Assembly (NCBI RefSeq): GCF_004337475.1
Contig: NZ_SJZJ01000006.1
Coordinates: forward strand, 1 to 64,000
Length of the DNA: 64,000 bases
Direction: 5' to 3'
Source of the DNA: Nocardioides jejuensis
GTDB lineage: Bacteria; Actinomycetota; Actinomycetes; Propionibacteriales; Nocardioidaceae
The notes under the pieces were generated by a model. It saw only the letters and a program-made list of their open reading frames with translations. It was not told the origin of the DNA and searched no databases. The position numbers and the translations under genes were made by a program. Shown one piece after another: positions 9,187 through 17,157 of this stretch (the first letter of the stretch is position 1; each line of letters starts with the position of its first letter).

Positions 9187-10089
9187 ATGGTCGGCATGCT
9201 GTTCGTGCCGCCGATGCTCGCCACCAAGGGCGACCGTGTGCCCGTGGGACCCGACTGGGTCCACGAGGTGAAGTGGGACGGCATCCGCGTGATCGTCCAC
9301 GTCGGGCCCGACGGGGTGCAGGCGTGGTCGCGCAACGGCAACGCCCGCGACGTCCCGCAGCTGGCCGGACTCGCGAGGCTCGGCCGCACCATGGTGCTCG
9401 ACGGGGAGCTCGCCGCCACCGACGAGGCCGGTCGGCCCACCTTCGGTGCGCTGCAGCGCGGCGGATCTCCACGGCTCTACATCTTCGACCTGCTCGAGCT
9501 CGACGGTCGCGACCTGACCCCGCTGCCGTGGGAGGACCGGCGCGCGGAGCTCGACTCCCTCCACCTCGGCGACGACGCCTGGCTGGTCCCCCCGACGTAC
9601 GACGACGGGGAGATGTTGCTCGAAGCGACGCGGCAGCAGGGGCTCGAGGGGATCGTCTCCAAGCTGCGTTCGGCGCCGTACCGGTCGGGGGTGCGCAGTC
9701 GCGACTGGCTGAAGTTCCCGCACCGGCCGCGGCGGTCCGTGGTCATCGGCGGATGGCGCGGCGAGAAGGGGAGTGACGCGCGGCTGGGCGCGTTGCTCGT
9801 CGGCGAGCCGACGCCGGAGGGCCTGGTCTTCCGGGGCCGTGTGGGCAGTGGCCTCGCCGGTCGCGCGGGCATCGCCCTGCTGCCGCTGCTGGCCGGCATC
9901 GGCCGCGACGAGAGTCCTTTCGTCACGCCGATGGCGAAGGTGGACGCCTTGGGCACGCACTGGGTCGATCCCGTGGTCATCGTCGACATCGAGTCGCTGG
10001 GCGTGACGGGCGACGGGCGGCTGCGCCAGCCGTCGTACCAGGGAGTGCGCCACGACCTGACGGTCGCTGACCTGGAGACGCAGTCGTGA
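9187..10089 (+). CDS. ligD: ATP-dependent DNA ligase domain protein (LigD ligase module)
   Basis: About 300 residues. The nucleotidyltransferase motif I is 'EVKWDGIR', with the adenylated lysine near residue 27. Motif III-like 'LYIFDLLELDG', motif IV 'LEGIVSKLR' and motif V 'RDWLKFP' follow, then an OB fold. This is the sealing module of bacterial NHEJ, made here as a separate polypeptide rather than fused to polymerase and phosphoesterase domains. ATG 9187 is chosen; ATG 9196 (MLFVPPML) is equally possible. Its last four bases overlap the start of the polymerase-domain gene (GTGA), so the two are translationally coupled. Confidence 0.93.
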   Translation: MVGMLFVPPMLATKGDRVPVGPDWVHEVKWDGIRVIVHVGPDGVQAWSRNGNARDVPQLAGLARLGRTMVLDGELAATDEAGRPTFGALQRGGSPRLYIFDLLELDGRDLTPLPWEDRRAELDSLHLGDDAWLVPPTYDDGEMLLEATRQQGLEGIVSKLRSAPYRSGVRSRDWLKFPHRPRRSVVIGGWRGEKGSDARLGALLVGEPTPEGLVFRGRVGSGLAGRAGIALLPLLAGIGRDESPFVTPMAKVDALGTHWVDPVVIVDIESLGVTGDGRLRQPSYQGVRHDLTVADLETQS

Positions 10090-10991
10090 GCCCGGCCGGC
10101 ACGGAGGTCGTCACCGAGGTCGACGGACACCGCCTCACGCTCAGCAATCTCGCGAAGGTGCTCTACCCGGCGACCGGCACGACGAAGGGGGAGATCCTCG
10201 ACTACTACGTCCGGATCGCTCCGGTGCTGCTGCCGCACATCGCCGACCGCGCCGTGACCCGGATCAGGTGGCCGCACGGCGTCGCGAAGCAGAGCTTCTT
10301 CGAGAAGAACGCTCCTGCCGGAGCGCCGTCGTGGCTGAAGACGGTGTCGGTGCCCACCACCGGTTCGCGGTCGGCGTCGGGGGAGTCGGGCGAGCTGCGC
10401 TTCCCCGTCGTAGACGGCCTTGCGGCACTCGTCTACCTCGTCAACCTGGCCTCGCTTGAGCTGCACGTGCACCAGTGGAAGGTCTCCCTGGAGGGGGTGC
10501 CGTCCAACCCCGACCGGCTGGTCGTGGATCTTGACCCCGGCGACGGGGCCGGCCTGATGCAGTGCTGCGAGGTCGCCCTGCTGGCCCGGTCGCTGCTCGC
10601 CTCGCGGGACCTGGAGGCGAAGCCGGTGACGAGCGGTTCGAAGGGCCTGCACCTCTACGTCCCGCTGGACGGGTCACTCTCCGCGGACGAGTCGACGGCG
10701 CTGGCCAAGGACCTTGCCGAGGAGCTCCAGGCAGCGCACCCGACGCTTGTCACCGCGACGATGACCAAGGCGCGGCGTGCGGGGAAGGTCTTCTTCGACT
10801 GGTCGCAGAACTCGGGCTCGAAGACCACGGTCGCGCCGTACTCCCTGCGGGGGAAGGAGCGGCCCACGGTGGCGACGCCGCTCACCTGGGCGGAGGTCGA
10901 GGAGGGTGCGAACGACGAGCTGGGCCTCGACCAGTTCACGTACGCCGAGGTGCTGGCGCGCGTCGCCGACTTGGGTGACCTCTTCGCCTGA
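10086..10991 (+). CDS. ligD: LigD polymerase/primase-domain protein (NHEJ polymerase)
   Basis: 301 residues of the archaeo-eukaryotic-primase-like LigD POL family, starting at GTG 10086 inside the previous stop. Landmarks are 'LTLSNLAKVLYPATG' near the start, 'PHGV....FFEKNAP', 'LVVDLDPGDG' at about 140-150 (the catalytic acidic D-x-D) and 'SGSKGLHLYVPL' near 184. It fills gaps and adds ribo- or deoxynucleotides at broken ends before ligation. A discrete POL protein beside a discrete ligase and Ku is common in actinobacteria. No phosphoesterase (PE) module is found nearby. Confidence 0.93.
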   Translation: MSPAGTEVVTEVDGHRLTLSNLAKVLYPATGTTKGEILDYYVRIAPVLLPHIADRAVTRIRWPHGVAKQSFFEKNAPAGAPSWLKTVSVPTTGSRSASGESGELRFPVVDGLAALVYLVNLASLELHVHQWKVSLEGVPSNPDRLVVDLDPGDGAGLMQCCEVALLARSLLASRDLEAKPVTSGSKGLHLYVPLDGSLSADESTALAKDLAEELQAAHPTLVTATMTKARRAGKVFFDWSQNSGSKTTVAPYSLRGKERPTVATPLTWAEVEEGANDELGLDQFTYAEVLARVADLGDLFA

Positions 10992-11045
10992 AGTGTCCTG
11001 AGTGCGCCGCGCGGGTCTGGCCGGGGGTGAGACGGAGCCCTATCG

Positions 11046-11059
11046 CTGGTCTAGACCAG
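11046..11059. promoter_or_regulatory. 14-bp palindrome upstream of the channel-like gene
   Basis: ctggtctagaccag is a perfect 14-bp palindrome about 50 bp before the GTG at 11110, in the 118-bp gap after ligD. Its position suits an operator or -35 region overlap. The regulator is unknown. The rest of the gap has a purine-rich ctaggagaact ribosome binding site directly before the start. Confidence 0.4.
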
Positions 11060-11109
11060 TGTGTAAGGGTTTCCAATGAAATCTGCTCTCACTCGGGCTA
11101 GGAGAACTC

Positions 11110-12327
11110 GTGGATATTCAGGAATTCAACGACCGCTATGACGTGGTCGGCACGCTGGGGAAGGTCGGTATCGCGCTCGCGATCCTGATCATCACGTGGA
11201 TCGTCGCGAAGGTCGTCGCGCGGATCTTCGCCAAGCTCGTCACGAAGGTGCCGGCGCTGCAGAAGGCAGGTGCGGACGGCCAGAGCCTCGGCAACTCGCT
11301 GGGCTCGATCGCCTCCCTGCTGGTCTGGCTCTTCGGCCTGATGGCGATCCTGCAGCTGTTCGGCCTGACCCAGGTGCTGGCGCCGGTCCAGAACATGCTC
11401 AACGGCGTCTTCGCCTTCCTGCCGAACATCATCGGCGCGGGCCTGGTCTTCGTCGTCGGCGCGATCCTTGCGAAGATCGTGCGCCAGCTGGTCGAGACCG
11501 CGCTCGGTGCGGTGCCGTTCGACAAGTGGCTCGGTAGTGGCAGCCGCAAGCTTGAGACGGTGGCGGGAGTCGCCGACACTCCCGGGTACGCCGCTCCGGC
11601 GCCGGCCGCGGGTGGCCTGTCGGCCCGCTCGATCATCTCGATGCTGGGCCTGGTCATCTACTCGATGATCATGCTGGTCGTCGCCATCTCGGCCCTGCAG
11701 ATCCTGGACATCCAGGCGATCTCGGAGCCGGCGACGCAGATGCTGCAGAAGATCATGGACGCGATCCCGAACGTCATCGCGGGTGCCGTGCTGCTCGGCA
11801 TCGGTGTGCTGATTGCCGGCTTCGTGACGTCGCTGCTGTCCGAGCTGCTCGGCGGCCTCGGCATCGACCGCGGCCTGCAGTCGATGGAGGTCCTCCCGGC
11901 CGGCAAGAGCGCCGTCCCGGCGATCACGAAGATCGTCCAGGTCGCGATCGTGCTGGTCTTCGCTGTTGCGGCGACGCGCCTGCTCGGCTTCCCGGAGATC
12001 ACGAGCTTCCTCCAGGAGATCCTGGCGCTCGGCGGCAAGGTCGCCTTCGGCGGCGCGATCATCGCGGCCGGCTTCGTGGTGTCCTCTGTGCTCGCGAAGC
12101 TCGTCGGTGGGGGTGCGGCAAACATCGTGCGCATCGCGACGCTGGTGCTCTTCGGAGCGATGGGCCTGAAGTACATGGGCCTGGCCGACTCGATCATCAA
12201 CCTGGCCTTCGGCTCGCTGGTCGTCGGTGGCGCTGCTGCCGCGGCGCTGGCCTTCGGTCTGGGCGGTCGCGAGGCTGCTGCGCGCCAGCTGGCAAAGCTG
12301 CAGAACCAGGGCGGTCCGCAGATCTGA
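11110..12327 (+). CDS. Mechanosensitive-channel-like 'conserved TM helix' membrane protein
   Basis: 405 residues with several evenly spaced hydrophobic helices (about residues 18-36, 65-85, 95-120, 175-200, 215-245, 270-295, 310-335, 360-385). It shows repeated TM-helix units rich in 'NII.GA.....G..IA..V', such as 'LPNIIGAGLVFVVGAILAKIV' and 'IPNVIAGAVLLGIGVLIAGFV'. This repeat is the family signature of small conserved-TM-helix/CmpX proteins related to MscS channels; a complete MscS beta domain is not evident. Probably a plasma-membrane channel or stress protein. GTG start with ribosome binding site ctaggaga. Monocistronic, with a strong terminator behind it. Confidence 0.8.
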   Translation: MDIQEFNDRYDVVGTLGKVGIALAILIITWIVAKVVARIFAKLVTKVPALQKAGADGQSLGNSLGSIASLLVWLFGLMAILQLFGLTQVLAPVQNMLNGVFAFLPNIIGAGLVFVVGAILAKIVRQLVETALGAVPFDKWLGSGSRKLETVAGVADTPGYAAPAPAAGGLSARSIISMLGLVIYSMIMLVVAISALQILDIQAISEPATQMLQKIMDAIPNVIAGAVLLGIGVLIAGFVTSLLSELLGGLGIDRGLQSMEVLPAGKSAVPAITKIVQVAIVLVFAVAATRLLGFPEITSFLQEILALGGKVAFGGAIIAAGFVVSSVLAKLVGGGAANIVRIATLVLFGAMGLKYMGLADSIINLAFGSLVVGGAAAAALAFGLGGREAAARQLAKLQNQGGPQI

Positions 12328-12341
12328 CCTTCTGCATGTGT

Positions 12342-12369
12342 GGCGCCCCCGGGTCCTCCCGGGGGCGTC
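12342..12369 (+). terminator. Intrinsic terminator after the channel-like gene
   Basis: Perfect 10-bp GC stem (cgcccccggg / cccgggggcg, 12344-12367) with tcct loop, 15 nt after the stop codon. The 3' side is tcgtgcattt, so the U-tract is weak, as usual in high-GC actinobacteria. Confidence 0.75.
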
Positions 12370-12467
12370 GTGCATTTCCACAGGTGCGTGGACGGCGTGG
12401 TGGACAACGGCACTTTCCAAGGCGTAGAACCCCAGAGGAGAACCTCTACTCGGGATGGGGATCGACG

Positions 12468-13754
12468 ATGGTGGCGTATGCCGCGACCCACGACGCCGAT
12501 GCGTCGACAGCAACGGATCCGGGCGCGCATCGCGCGCTCGTCGAGCAGATCGACCAGCGGGTGCGCGAGCGCGTGCGCGCCGAAGGGGTCGACCCGCAGC
12601 ACGAGCCCACCGCCGTACGCCGACTGGCCGAGGAGGCCGTCCGTCTGCACGACGAGCGCAGCCTGACCGGTCAGGTCCTGCGGGTGGTCGACCCGTCGCG
12701 CGTCATCACCGAGGTGGTTGCCCGGGTGGCGGGCTTCGGTGCGCTGCAGCCCTACCTCGAGGACGACGAGGTCGAGGAGATCTGGATCAACAAGCCGTCC
12801 GAGGTCTTCGTGAGCCGCCGTGGCCGCCACGAGCTGACCTCCACCGTGCTCACGCGCGCCGAGGTCAACGAGCTCATCGAGCGGATGCTGAAGAGCAGCG
12901 GCCGCCGCATCGACATGAGCCAGCCGTTCGTCGACGCCATGCTCCCGGACGGCAACCGTCTCCACGTCGTGCTGGAGGGGATCTCGCGTGGGTTCAGTGC
13001 GGTCAACATCCGCAAGCACGCGCTGCGCGCCACGCGGCTGGCAGACCTGGTCGAGCTGGGCAGCCTCACACCGCGGGCTGCGACATTCCTGGAAGCCAGC
13101 GTGCGCGCCGGCCTCAACATCCTGGTGGCGGGAGCGACGCAGTCGGGGAAGACGACGTTCCTCAACTGCCTCGCGGCGTCGATCCCCGGCACCGACCGGA
13201 TCGTGTCTGCCGAGGAGGTATTCGAGCTTCGTTTTCCGCACCCGGACTGGGTCGCGTTGCAGACCCGGCAGACGGGGCTCGAGGGCACGGGCGAGATCAC
13301 TCTGCGCGACCTCGTGAAGGAATCCCTGCGTATGCGGCCGAGCCGGATTATCGTCGGTGAAGTCCGTGCCGAGGAGAGCCTCGACATGTTGCTGGCGCTC
13401 AACTCCGGCTTGCCCGGCATGTGCACCGTGCACGCCAACTCGGCGCGTGATGCGCTCGTCAAGCTCTCCGCGCTCCCGTTGCTCGCGGGTCCCAACGTGC
13501 ACTCAGGGTTCGTGACGCCTGCCGTCGCCAGCAGCATCGACATCGTGGTGCACCTCGGCATCGACCACTCCGGCGTACGTCGGGTGCAGGAGGTCGTCGC
13601 CGTGTCGGGCCGGATCGAGCAGGGCGTGATCGAGACGGAGCCGATGTTCGTCCGCGACGACGTCGAGCTGCGCCATGCCGGCGGCATGCCGCCGCACCTC
13701 GAGCGCTTCGCCCGCGTCGGCATCGACGTGCACGCCGTGCTGGCGGGGCACTGA
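12468..13754 (+). CDS. cpaF: CpaF/TadA-type secretion ATPase of a Tad pilus system
   Basis: 428 residues. The N-terminal domain with 'DDEVEEIWINKPSEVFVSRRG' and the ATPase core with Walker A GATQSGKTT (about residues 222-230), 'SAEEVFELR', 'RPSRIIVGEVRAEE' (Walker B region) and a 'TVHANSARDAL' His box are those of CpaF/TadA type II/IV secretion ATPases. It hexamerises at the inner face of the membrane and powers pilus assembly. The start is set at ATG 12468, where similarity begins; the upstream in-phase codons overlap the terminator. A purine-rich ccagaggagaacc lies upstream, though rather distant. It is first in a tightly packed Tad operon; the next gene begins 2 bases after its stop. No CpaE/TadZ gene precedes it. 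Confidence 0.94.
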   Translation: MVAYAATHDADASTATDPGAHRALVEQIDQRVRERVRAEGVDPQHEPTAVRRLAEEAVRLHDERSLTGQVLRVVDPSRVITEVVARVAGFGALQPYLEDDEVEEIWINKPSEVFVSRRGRHELTSTVLTRAEVNELIERMLKSSGRRIDMSQPFVDAMLPDGNRLHVVLEGISRGFSAVNIRKHALRATRLADLVELGSLTPRAATFLEASVRAGLNILVAGATQSGKTTFLNCLAASIPGTDRIVSAEEVFELRFPHPDWVALQTRQTGLEGTGEITLRDLVKESLRMRPSRIIVGEVRAEESLDMLLALNSGLPGMCTVHANSARDALVKLSALPLLAGPNVHSGFVTPAVASSIDIVVHLGIDHSGVRRVQEVVAVSGRIEQGVIETEPMFVRDDVELRHAGGMPPHLERFARVGIDVHAVLAGH

Positions 13755-13755
13755 C

Positions 13756-14604
13756 ATGGGTGCTCTCGTCGGTCTGGGGGTTGGTCTCGGTCTCCTCCTG
13801 GTGTGGTCGTCGTTCCAGGTGCCGAGCGTGCGGTCGGCGCGGCGGCCGTCCGGGCTCAGCCAGCTGCTCGCGCGGGCGGGGGTCGAAGGCGTGTCCGTCC
13901 GGACGATCGTGATGGCCAGCGGCGGATGCGGCGTCACGGCCGGTCTCGCCCTGCTGGCCGTCGCGAAGGCCTGGCCGATCGCCCTCGTGTTCGCCCTCAT
14001 CGGTGGCTATCTGCCGTACGCCGCGCTGCAGGGGCGGGCGCGTCGGCGACAACGCGACTTCGCCGAGGTGTGGCCGGAGGCAGTCGACAACCTGGCCAGC
14101 GCCGTGCGGGCGGGCATGTCGCTCCCGGAGGCGCTCAGCGCGCTCGGGACCCGCGGCCCGACGGCGTTGCGGCCGGCGTTCGCTGCGTTCGCGCTCGACT
14201 ACCAGGTGAGCGGCCGGTTCCCGGATGCGCTCGACCGTCTGAAGGATCGCCTGGCCGATCCCGTCGGTGACCGCGTTGTCGAGGCGCTGCGGGTTGCCCG
14301 TGAGGTCGGAGGAGGTGATCTCGGACGCCTGCTGCGCAACCTCTCCTCCTTCCTACGGCAGGACGCACGGACCAGGTCGGAGCTCGAGTCGCGTCAGGCC
14401 TGGACCGTGTCGGGCGCGCGCCTGGCGGTCGCGGCCCCGTGGATCGTGCTGCTGATGCTGTCCTTCCAGCCGGATGTCATCGCGCGCTATTCGTCGGCCG
14501 GCGGAGCGCTCGTCGTCTTTGGTGGTGCCGCGTGCTGCTTCGTCGCCTACCGGTTGATGGTGCGCATCGGCCGGCTCCCGACCGAGCGTCGGGTCCTGGC
14601 ATGA
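13756..14604 (+). CDS. tadB: TadB-like type II secretion system F family protein
   Basis: 282 residues: an N-terminal hydrophobic pair, a T2SSF domain ('EAVDNLASAVRAGMSLPEAL' around residues 105-125, 'VGDRVVEALRVAREVGGGDL', 'RSELESRQAWTVSGARLAVAAPWIVLLML') and C-terminal membrane helices. This is the platform protein that couples the CpaF ATPase to pilin assembly. ATG start 2 bases after the cpaF stop, and its own stop overlaps the tadC start (ATGA). Confidence 0.88.
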   Translation: MGALVGLGVGLGLLLVWSSFQVPSVRSARRPSGLSQLLARAGVEGVSVRTIVMASGGCGVTAGLALLAVAKAWPIALVFALIGGYLPYAALQGRARRRQRDFAEVWPEAVDNLASAVRAGMSLPEALSALGTRGPTALRPAFAAFALDYQVSGRFPDALDRLKDRLADPVGDRVVEALRVAREVGGGDLGRLLRNLSSFLRQDARTRSELESRQAWTVSGARLAVAAPWIVLLMLSFQPDVIARYSSAGGALVVFGGAACCFVAYRLMVRIGRLPTERRVLA

Positions 14605-15521
14605 CCGGCGCCTGGGAGGGTGCGCTGTTCGGTGCCGTGGCGGGGCTCGGCCTCGTGCTGGTGGCAGTCCGCGTCCGCGCCCTGCGCCGCGTCGACCTGC
14701 GGATCCGGGTGCTGCCGTACCTGCGCGACGTACGCCGGCCAGCCGCACGCCAGGCGGGCGGCGGCCGAGGCATCCTCGGGGCGATGCTCGCGGCAACTGG
14801 CAGCCGGCTCGAGGCTGTCCTGGGTGGCGCGGCCACCGTGCGTCGTCGCCTCGAGCGGGCCGGCATCCAGGGCACGGCGGCCGACTTCCGGGTGGAGCAG
14901 GTCGTGTGGGGCCTGCTCGGCTTCGGTGCCGTCGCGGCGTACGGGCTGCTCGACTCTGCGCGGGGTGCGACCGCAGGGAGTGTGGTCCAGCTGCTCGTGC
15001 TGTGTGTGCTGGGTTTCGCGGCGGGAGTCGTCCTGCGGGATCAGCGGCTCACCGCGCAGGTGCGCCGCCGCGAGCGCGCGGTGCTTCTCGAGTTCCCGAC
15101 GGTCGCCGAGCTGCTGGCTCTGGCGGTGGCGGCGGGAGAGGGGCCGGTGGCCGCCCTGGGTCGGGTGGTCGCGCGCACGTCCGGCCCGCTCGCAGACGAC
15201 CTCGGTGCTGTGCTGGCTGTGGTCCGGACGGGCACGCCGGTGAGCGAGGCCTTCGACGGCCTCGCCGCACGCACCGGCGTACCGCTTGTCGCGCGGTTCG
15301 CCGAAGGGATCGCGGTCGCGGTGGAGCGGGGCACGCCGCTCGCGGACATCCTGCATGCGCAGGCCGCCGACGTGCGTGAGGCAGGTCGGCGCGAGCTGAT
15401 CGAGTCCGCGGCACGGCGCGAGGTCCTGATGATGGTTCCGGTGGTCTTCCTCGTGCTGCCGGTGACCGTGGTTTTCGCTTTCTGGCCCGGCGCTGTCGGG
15501 CTGACGTTGATGACGCCCTGA
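14601..15521 (+). CDS. tadC: TadC-like type II secretion system F family protein
   Basis: 306 residues, starting at the ATG that overlaps the tadB stop by four bases. The second T2SSF platform protein, with 'LLEFPTVAELLALAVAAGEGP', 'PLADDLGAVLAVVRTGTPVSEAFDGLA' and a C-terminal 'REVLMMVPVVFLVLPVTVVFAFWPG' membrane segment typical of TadC. Likely forms a heteromeric inner-membrane platform with TadB. Translationally coupled. Confidence 0.88.
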   Translation: MTGAWEGALFGAVAGLGLVLVAVRVRALRRVDLRIRVLPYLRDVRRPAARQAGGGRGILGAMLAATGSRLEAVLGGAATVRRRLERAGIQGTAADFRVEQVVWGLLGFGAVAAYGLLDSARGATAGSVVQLLVLCVLGFAAGVVLRDQRLTAQVRRRERAVLLEFPTVAELLALAVAAGEGPVAALGRVVARTSGPLADDLGAVLAVVRTGTPVSEAFDGLAARTGVPLVARFAEGIAVAVERGTPLADILHAQAADVREAGRRELIESAARREVLMMVPVVFLVLPVTVVFAFWPGAVGLTLMTP

Positions 15522-15545
15522 CAGGGCGCAAGGGAAGGATCTCGG

Positions 15546-15752
15546 GTGAAGCAACTGACGACGTGGGCGTGGTGCCTGACGCTGGCATGGACGACGACGG
15601 GCCGCGACGAGCGGCGCGACGAGCGCGGAGACGTCCCGGGATGGGTGCTGGTCACGATCATGACGGCCGGCCTGGTGACGATGCTCTGGCGATTCGCGGG
15701 GCCGCAGCTGCAGCAGATGCTGAGCAATGCGCTGGCACAGGTCAGCGGCTGA
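15546..15752 (+). CDS. Small Flp-pilin-like protein of the Tad locus
   Basis: 68 residues: a polar, charged N-terminal part ending in GDVPGW, then one hydrophobic helix (about residues 32-50) and a short amphipathic tail. Size, position right after tadC and layout fit the major Flp-type pilin. It lacks the canonical Glu at +5 after the cleavage-site Gly (GDVPGWV instead of G-x4-E), so processing or assembly may differ. GTG start at 15546 with ggaaggatc upstream. It ends inside the next gene. Pilin role inferred from context. Confidence 0.65.
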   Translation: MKQLTTWAWCLTLAWTTTGRDERRDERGDVPGWVLVTIMTAGLVTMLWRFAGPQLQQMLSNALAQVSG

Positions 15753-16116
15753 GGACGGCGCCGCGGTCGTCGACTTCGTGCTCGTGACCGTGGTGCTCCT
15801 GCCGCTGGTCCTGGGCATCCTTCAGCTGGCGCTCGTGCTGCACGTCCGCAACACGTTGACCGCGGCCGCGTCGGACGGGGCCCGGCTGGCCGCGACCGCG
15901 GATCGAGGTCCGGCCGACGGAGTGCGCCGCACCCGTGACCAGATCGCGGGTGCGCTCTCGGCACGGTTCGCACGCGAGGTGACCGCGCGTCCATCGATCG
16001 TCGACGGCCAGCCCGGCGTCGAGATCCGGGTGGTGGCCGTGGTGCCGCCGTTGGGGCTGTGGGGTCCGGCGACGCGGCTCGAGCTGACCGGCCACGCCAT
16101 CGAGGAGCCGTCGTGA
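15727..16116 (+). CDS. TadE-like minor pilin / pseudopilin
   Basis: 129 residues. After a short polar leader comes EDGAAVVDFVLVTVVLLPLV, a TadE-type prepilin segment with the acidic residue at +5 (Asp) followed by a 20-residue helix. The rest is a soluble beta-rich region ending with 'VVPPLGLWGPATRLELTGHA', typical of TadE family C-termini. Start taken as ATG 15727, overlapping the previous gene by 26 bases. Its stop overlaps the next start (GTGA). Confidence 0.8.
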   Translation: MRWHRSAAEDGAAVVDFVLVTVVLLPLVLGILQLALVLHVRNTLTAAASDGARLAATADRGPADGVRRTRDQIAGALSARFAREVTARPSIVDGQPGVEIRVVAVVPPLGLWGPATRLELTGHAIEEPS

Positions 16117-16562
16117 GGCGGCGCGATGCGCGGCGGCATGACGAGCAGGGGAGCGCCCTCGTCGAGTTCGTGTGGCTGGCGATGCTCCTGCTGGTGCCGC
16201 TCGTCTATCTGCTGCTCGCGGTCTTCGACGTCCAGCGGGCCTCGTTCGGGGCGGCGGTCGCCTCGCGTGCTGCGGGTCGCGCCTACGCACTGGCCGCGAC
16301 GGACGACGAGGGTCTGCGGCGGGCACGCGAAGCGGCCACGGTTGCGCTCGATGACCAGGGCGTGACCCAGCCCGTCGACCTGCGGGTCACCTGCGAGCCG
16401 GCGCCACCGTGCCACCGTCGCGGTGCCACGATCGTCGTCCACCTCTCCTCGCGGGTGGTCCTGCCGTTGGTGCCGGCTGCCCTCGGTGGCGGTGCGCCGA
16501 GCTTCGCGGTCAGGGCTGAGCACCGGGTGCCGATCGGTCGCTACCGGGACGTGGGCCCGTGA
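16113..16562 (+). CDS. TadE-like pilin, second copy
   Basis: 149 residues from GTG 16113, which overlaps the preceding stop. Prepilin-type segment DEQGSALVEFVWLAMLLLV, with the canonical Gly and Glu+5, and one transmembrane helix. The extracytoplasmic part has two cysteines (CEPAPPC) that could form a disulfide. Likely a minor pilus component. Translationally coupled on both sides. Confidence 0.8.
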   Translation: MRRRDARRHDEQGSALVEFVWLAMLLLVPLVYLLLAVFDVQRASFGAAVASRAAGRAYALAATDDEGLRRAREAATVALDDQGVTQPVDLRVTCEPAPPCHRRGATIVVHLSSRVVLPLVPAALGGGAPSFAVRAEHRVPIGRYRDVGP

Positions 16563-16996
16563 GTGCCCGGCACGGGGAGGAGGCGGGGCAGGTCACGGTC
16601 CTGATCATCGGCTTCGCGCTCGTGCTGCTGCTCGCGATCGGGGTGACGGTCGATGCGTCCGCGGCGTACCTCCAGCGTGAGTCGCTTGCGACGCTGGCCG
16701 ACGGAGCGGCGCTCGCCGCCGCCGACCAGGTCCAGGGCTCCCCGGCGTACGACGGAGGGCTTGGCGCGCTCGCCCCCGTCGATGTCCGCACGGCTCGTGC
16801 GAGCGTGGCCGAGCACCTGCGCGCGACGGATGCCCAGCGCGACCACCCCGGCCTGGTGGCCGAGGTGAGCGTCGTCGACGACCGTGTCCTTGTCCGGCTG
16901 CGGGCGCCGCTCGATCTCCCGCTGACCGTGCAGGGCCTCACCGCGACGACCGTCAGCGCCACCGGGTCTGCCTCGGTGGTGCTCGACAGCGAGTGA
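16559..16996 (+). CDS. TadG-like pilus-locus protein (Flp pilus assembly)
   Basis: 145 residues from GTG 16559. The N-terminus has [19 protein letters not shown], a membrane segment of the TadG/'pilus assembly protein TadG-related' type, followed by '[25 protein letters not shown]', the typical helical stretch after it. No von Willebrand domain is present, so it is a short version. Last gene of the Tad operon; an intrinsic terminator follows. Confidence 0.78.
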   Translation: MSARHGEEAGQVTVLIIGFALVLLLAIGVTVDASAAYLQRESLATLADGAALAAADQVQGSPAYDGGLGALAPVDVRTARASVAEHLRATDAQRDHPGLVAEVSVVDDRVLVRLRAPLDLPLTVQGLTATTVSATGSASVVLDSE

Positions 16997-17059
16997 CATC
17001 GCTCACGAAGCACCCCGAAGCATGTCGCGGGAGGCCCCGGCGACCCCACAATGGGCACA

Positions 17060-17093
17060 GCCCCCGCAGAGGACCCGAGACCCCTGCGGGGGC
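17060..17093 (+). terminator. Terminator of the Tad operon
   Basis: Perfect 10-bp stem (gcccccgcag / ctgcgggggc) with a 14-nt loop, followed by cttccattt, 63 nt after the last Tad gene and 65 nt before prfB. Confidence 0.75.
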
Positions 17094-17157
17094 CTTCCAT
17101 TTCCGGGCCCTGCGCCGCGGTCAGTGGATGCGTCGCGGTGCCGTAACCTTGACGACC

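Noticed and set aside
9166..10053. N-terminal extension of the ku frame through the ligD gene
   Set aside because: In phase but antisense to a conserved ligase; bacterial Ku proteins start with the MRAIWKG sequence at 9165.
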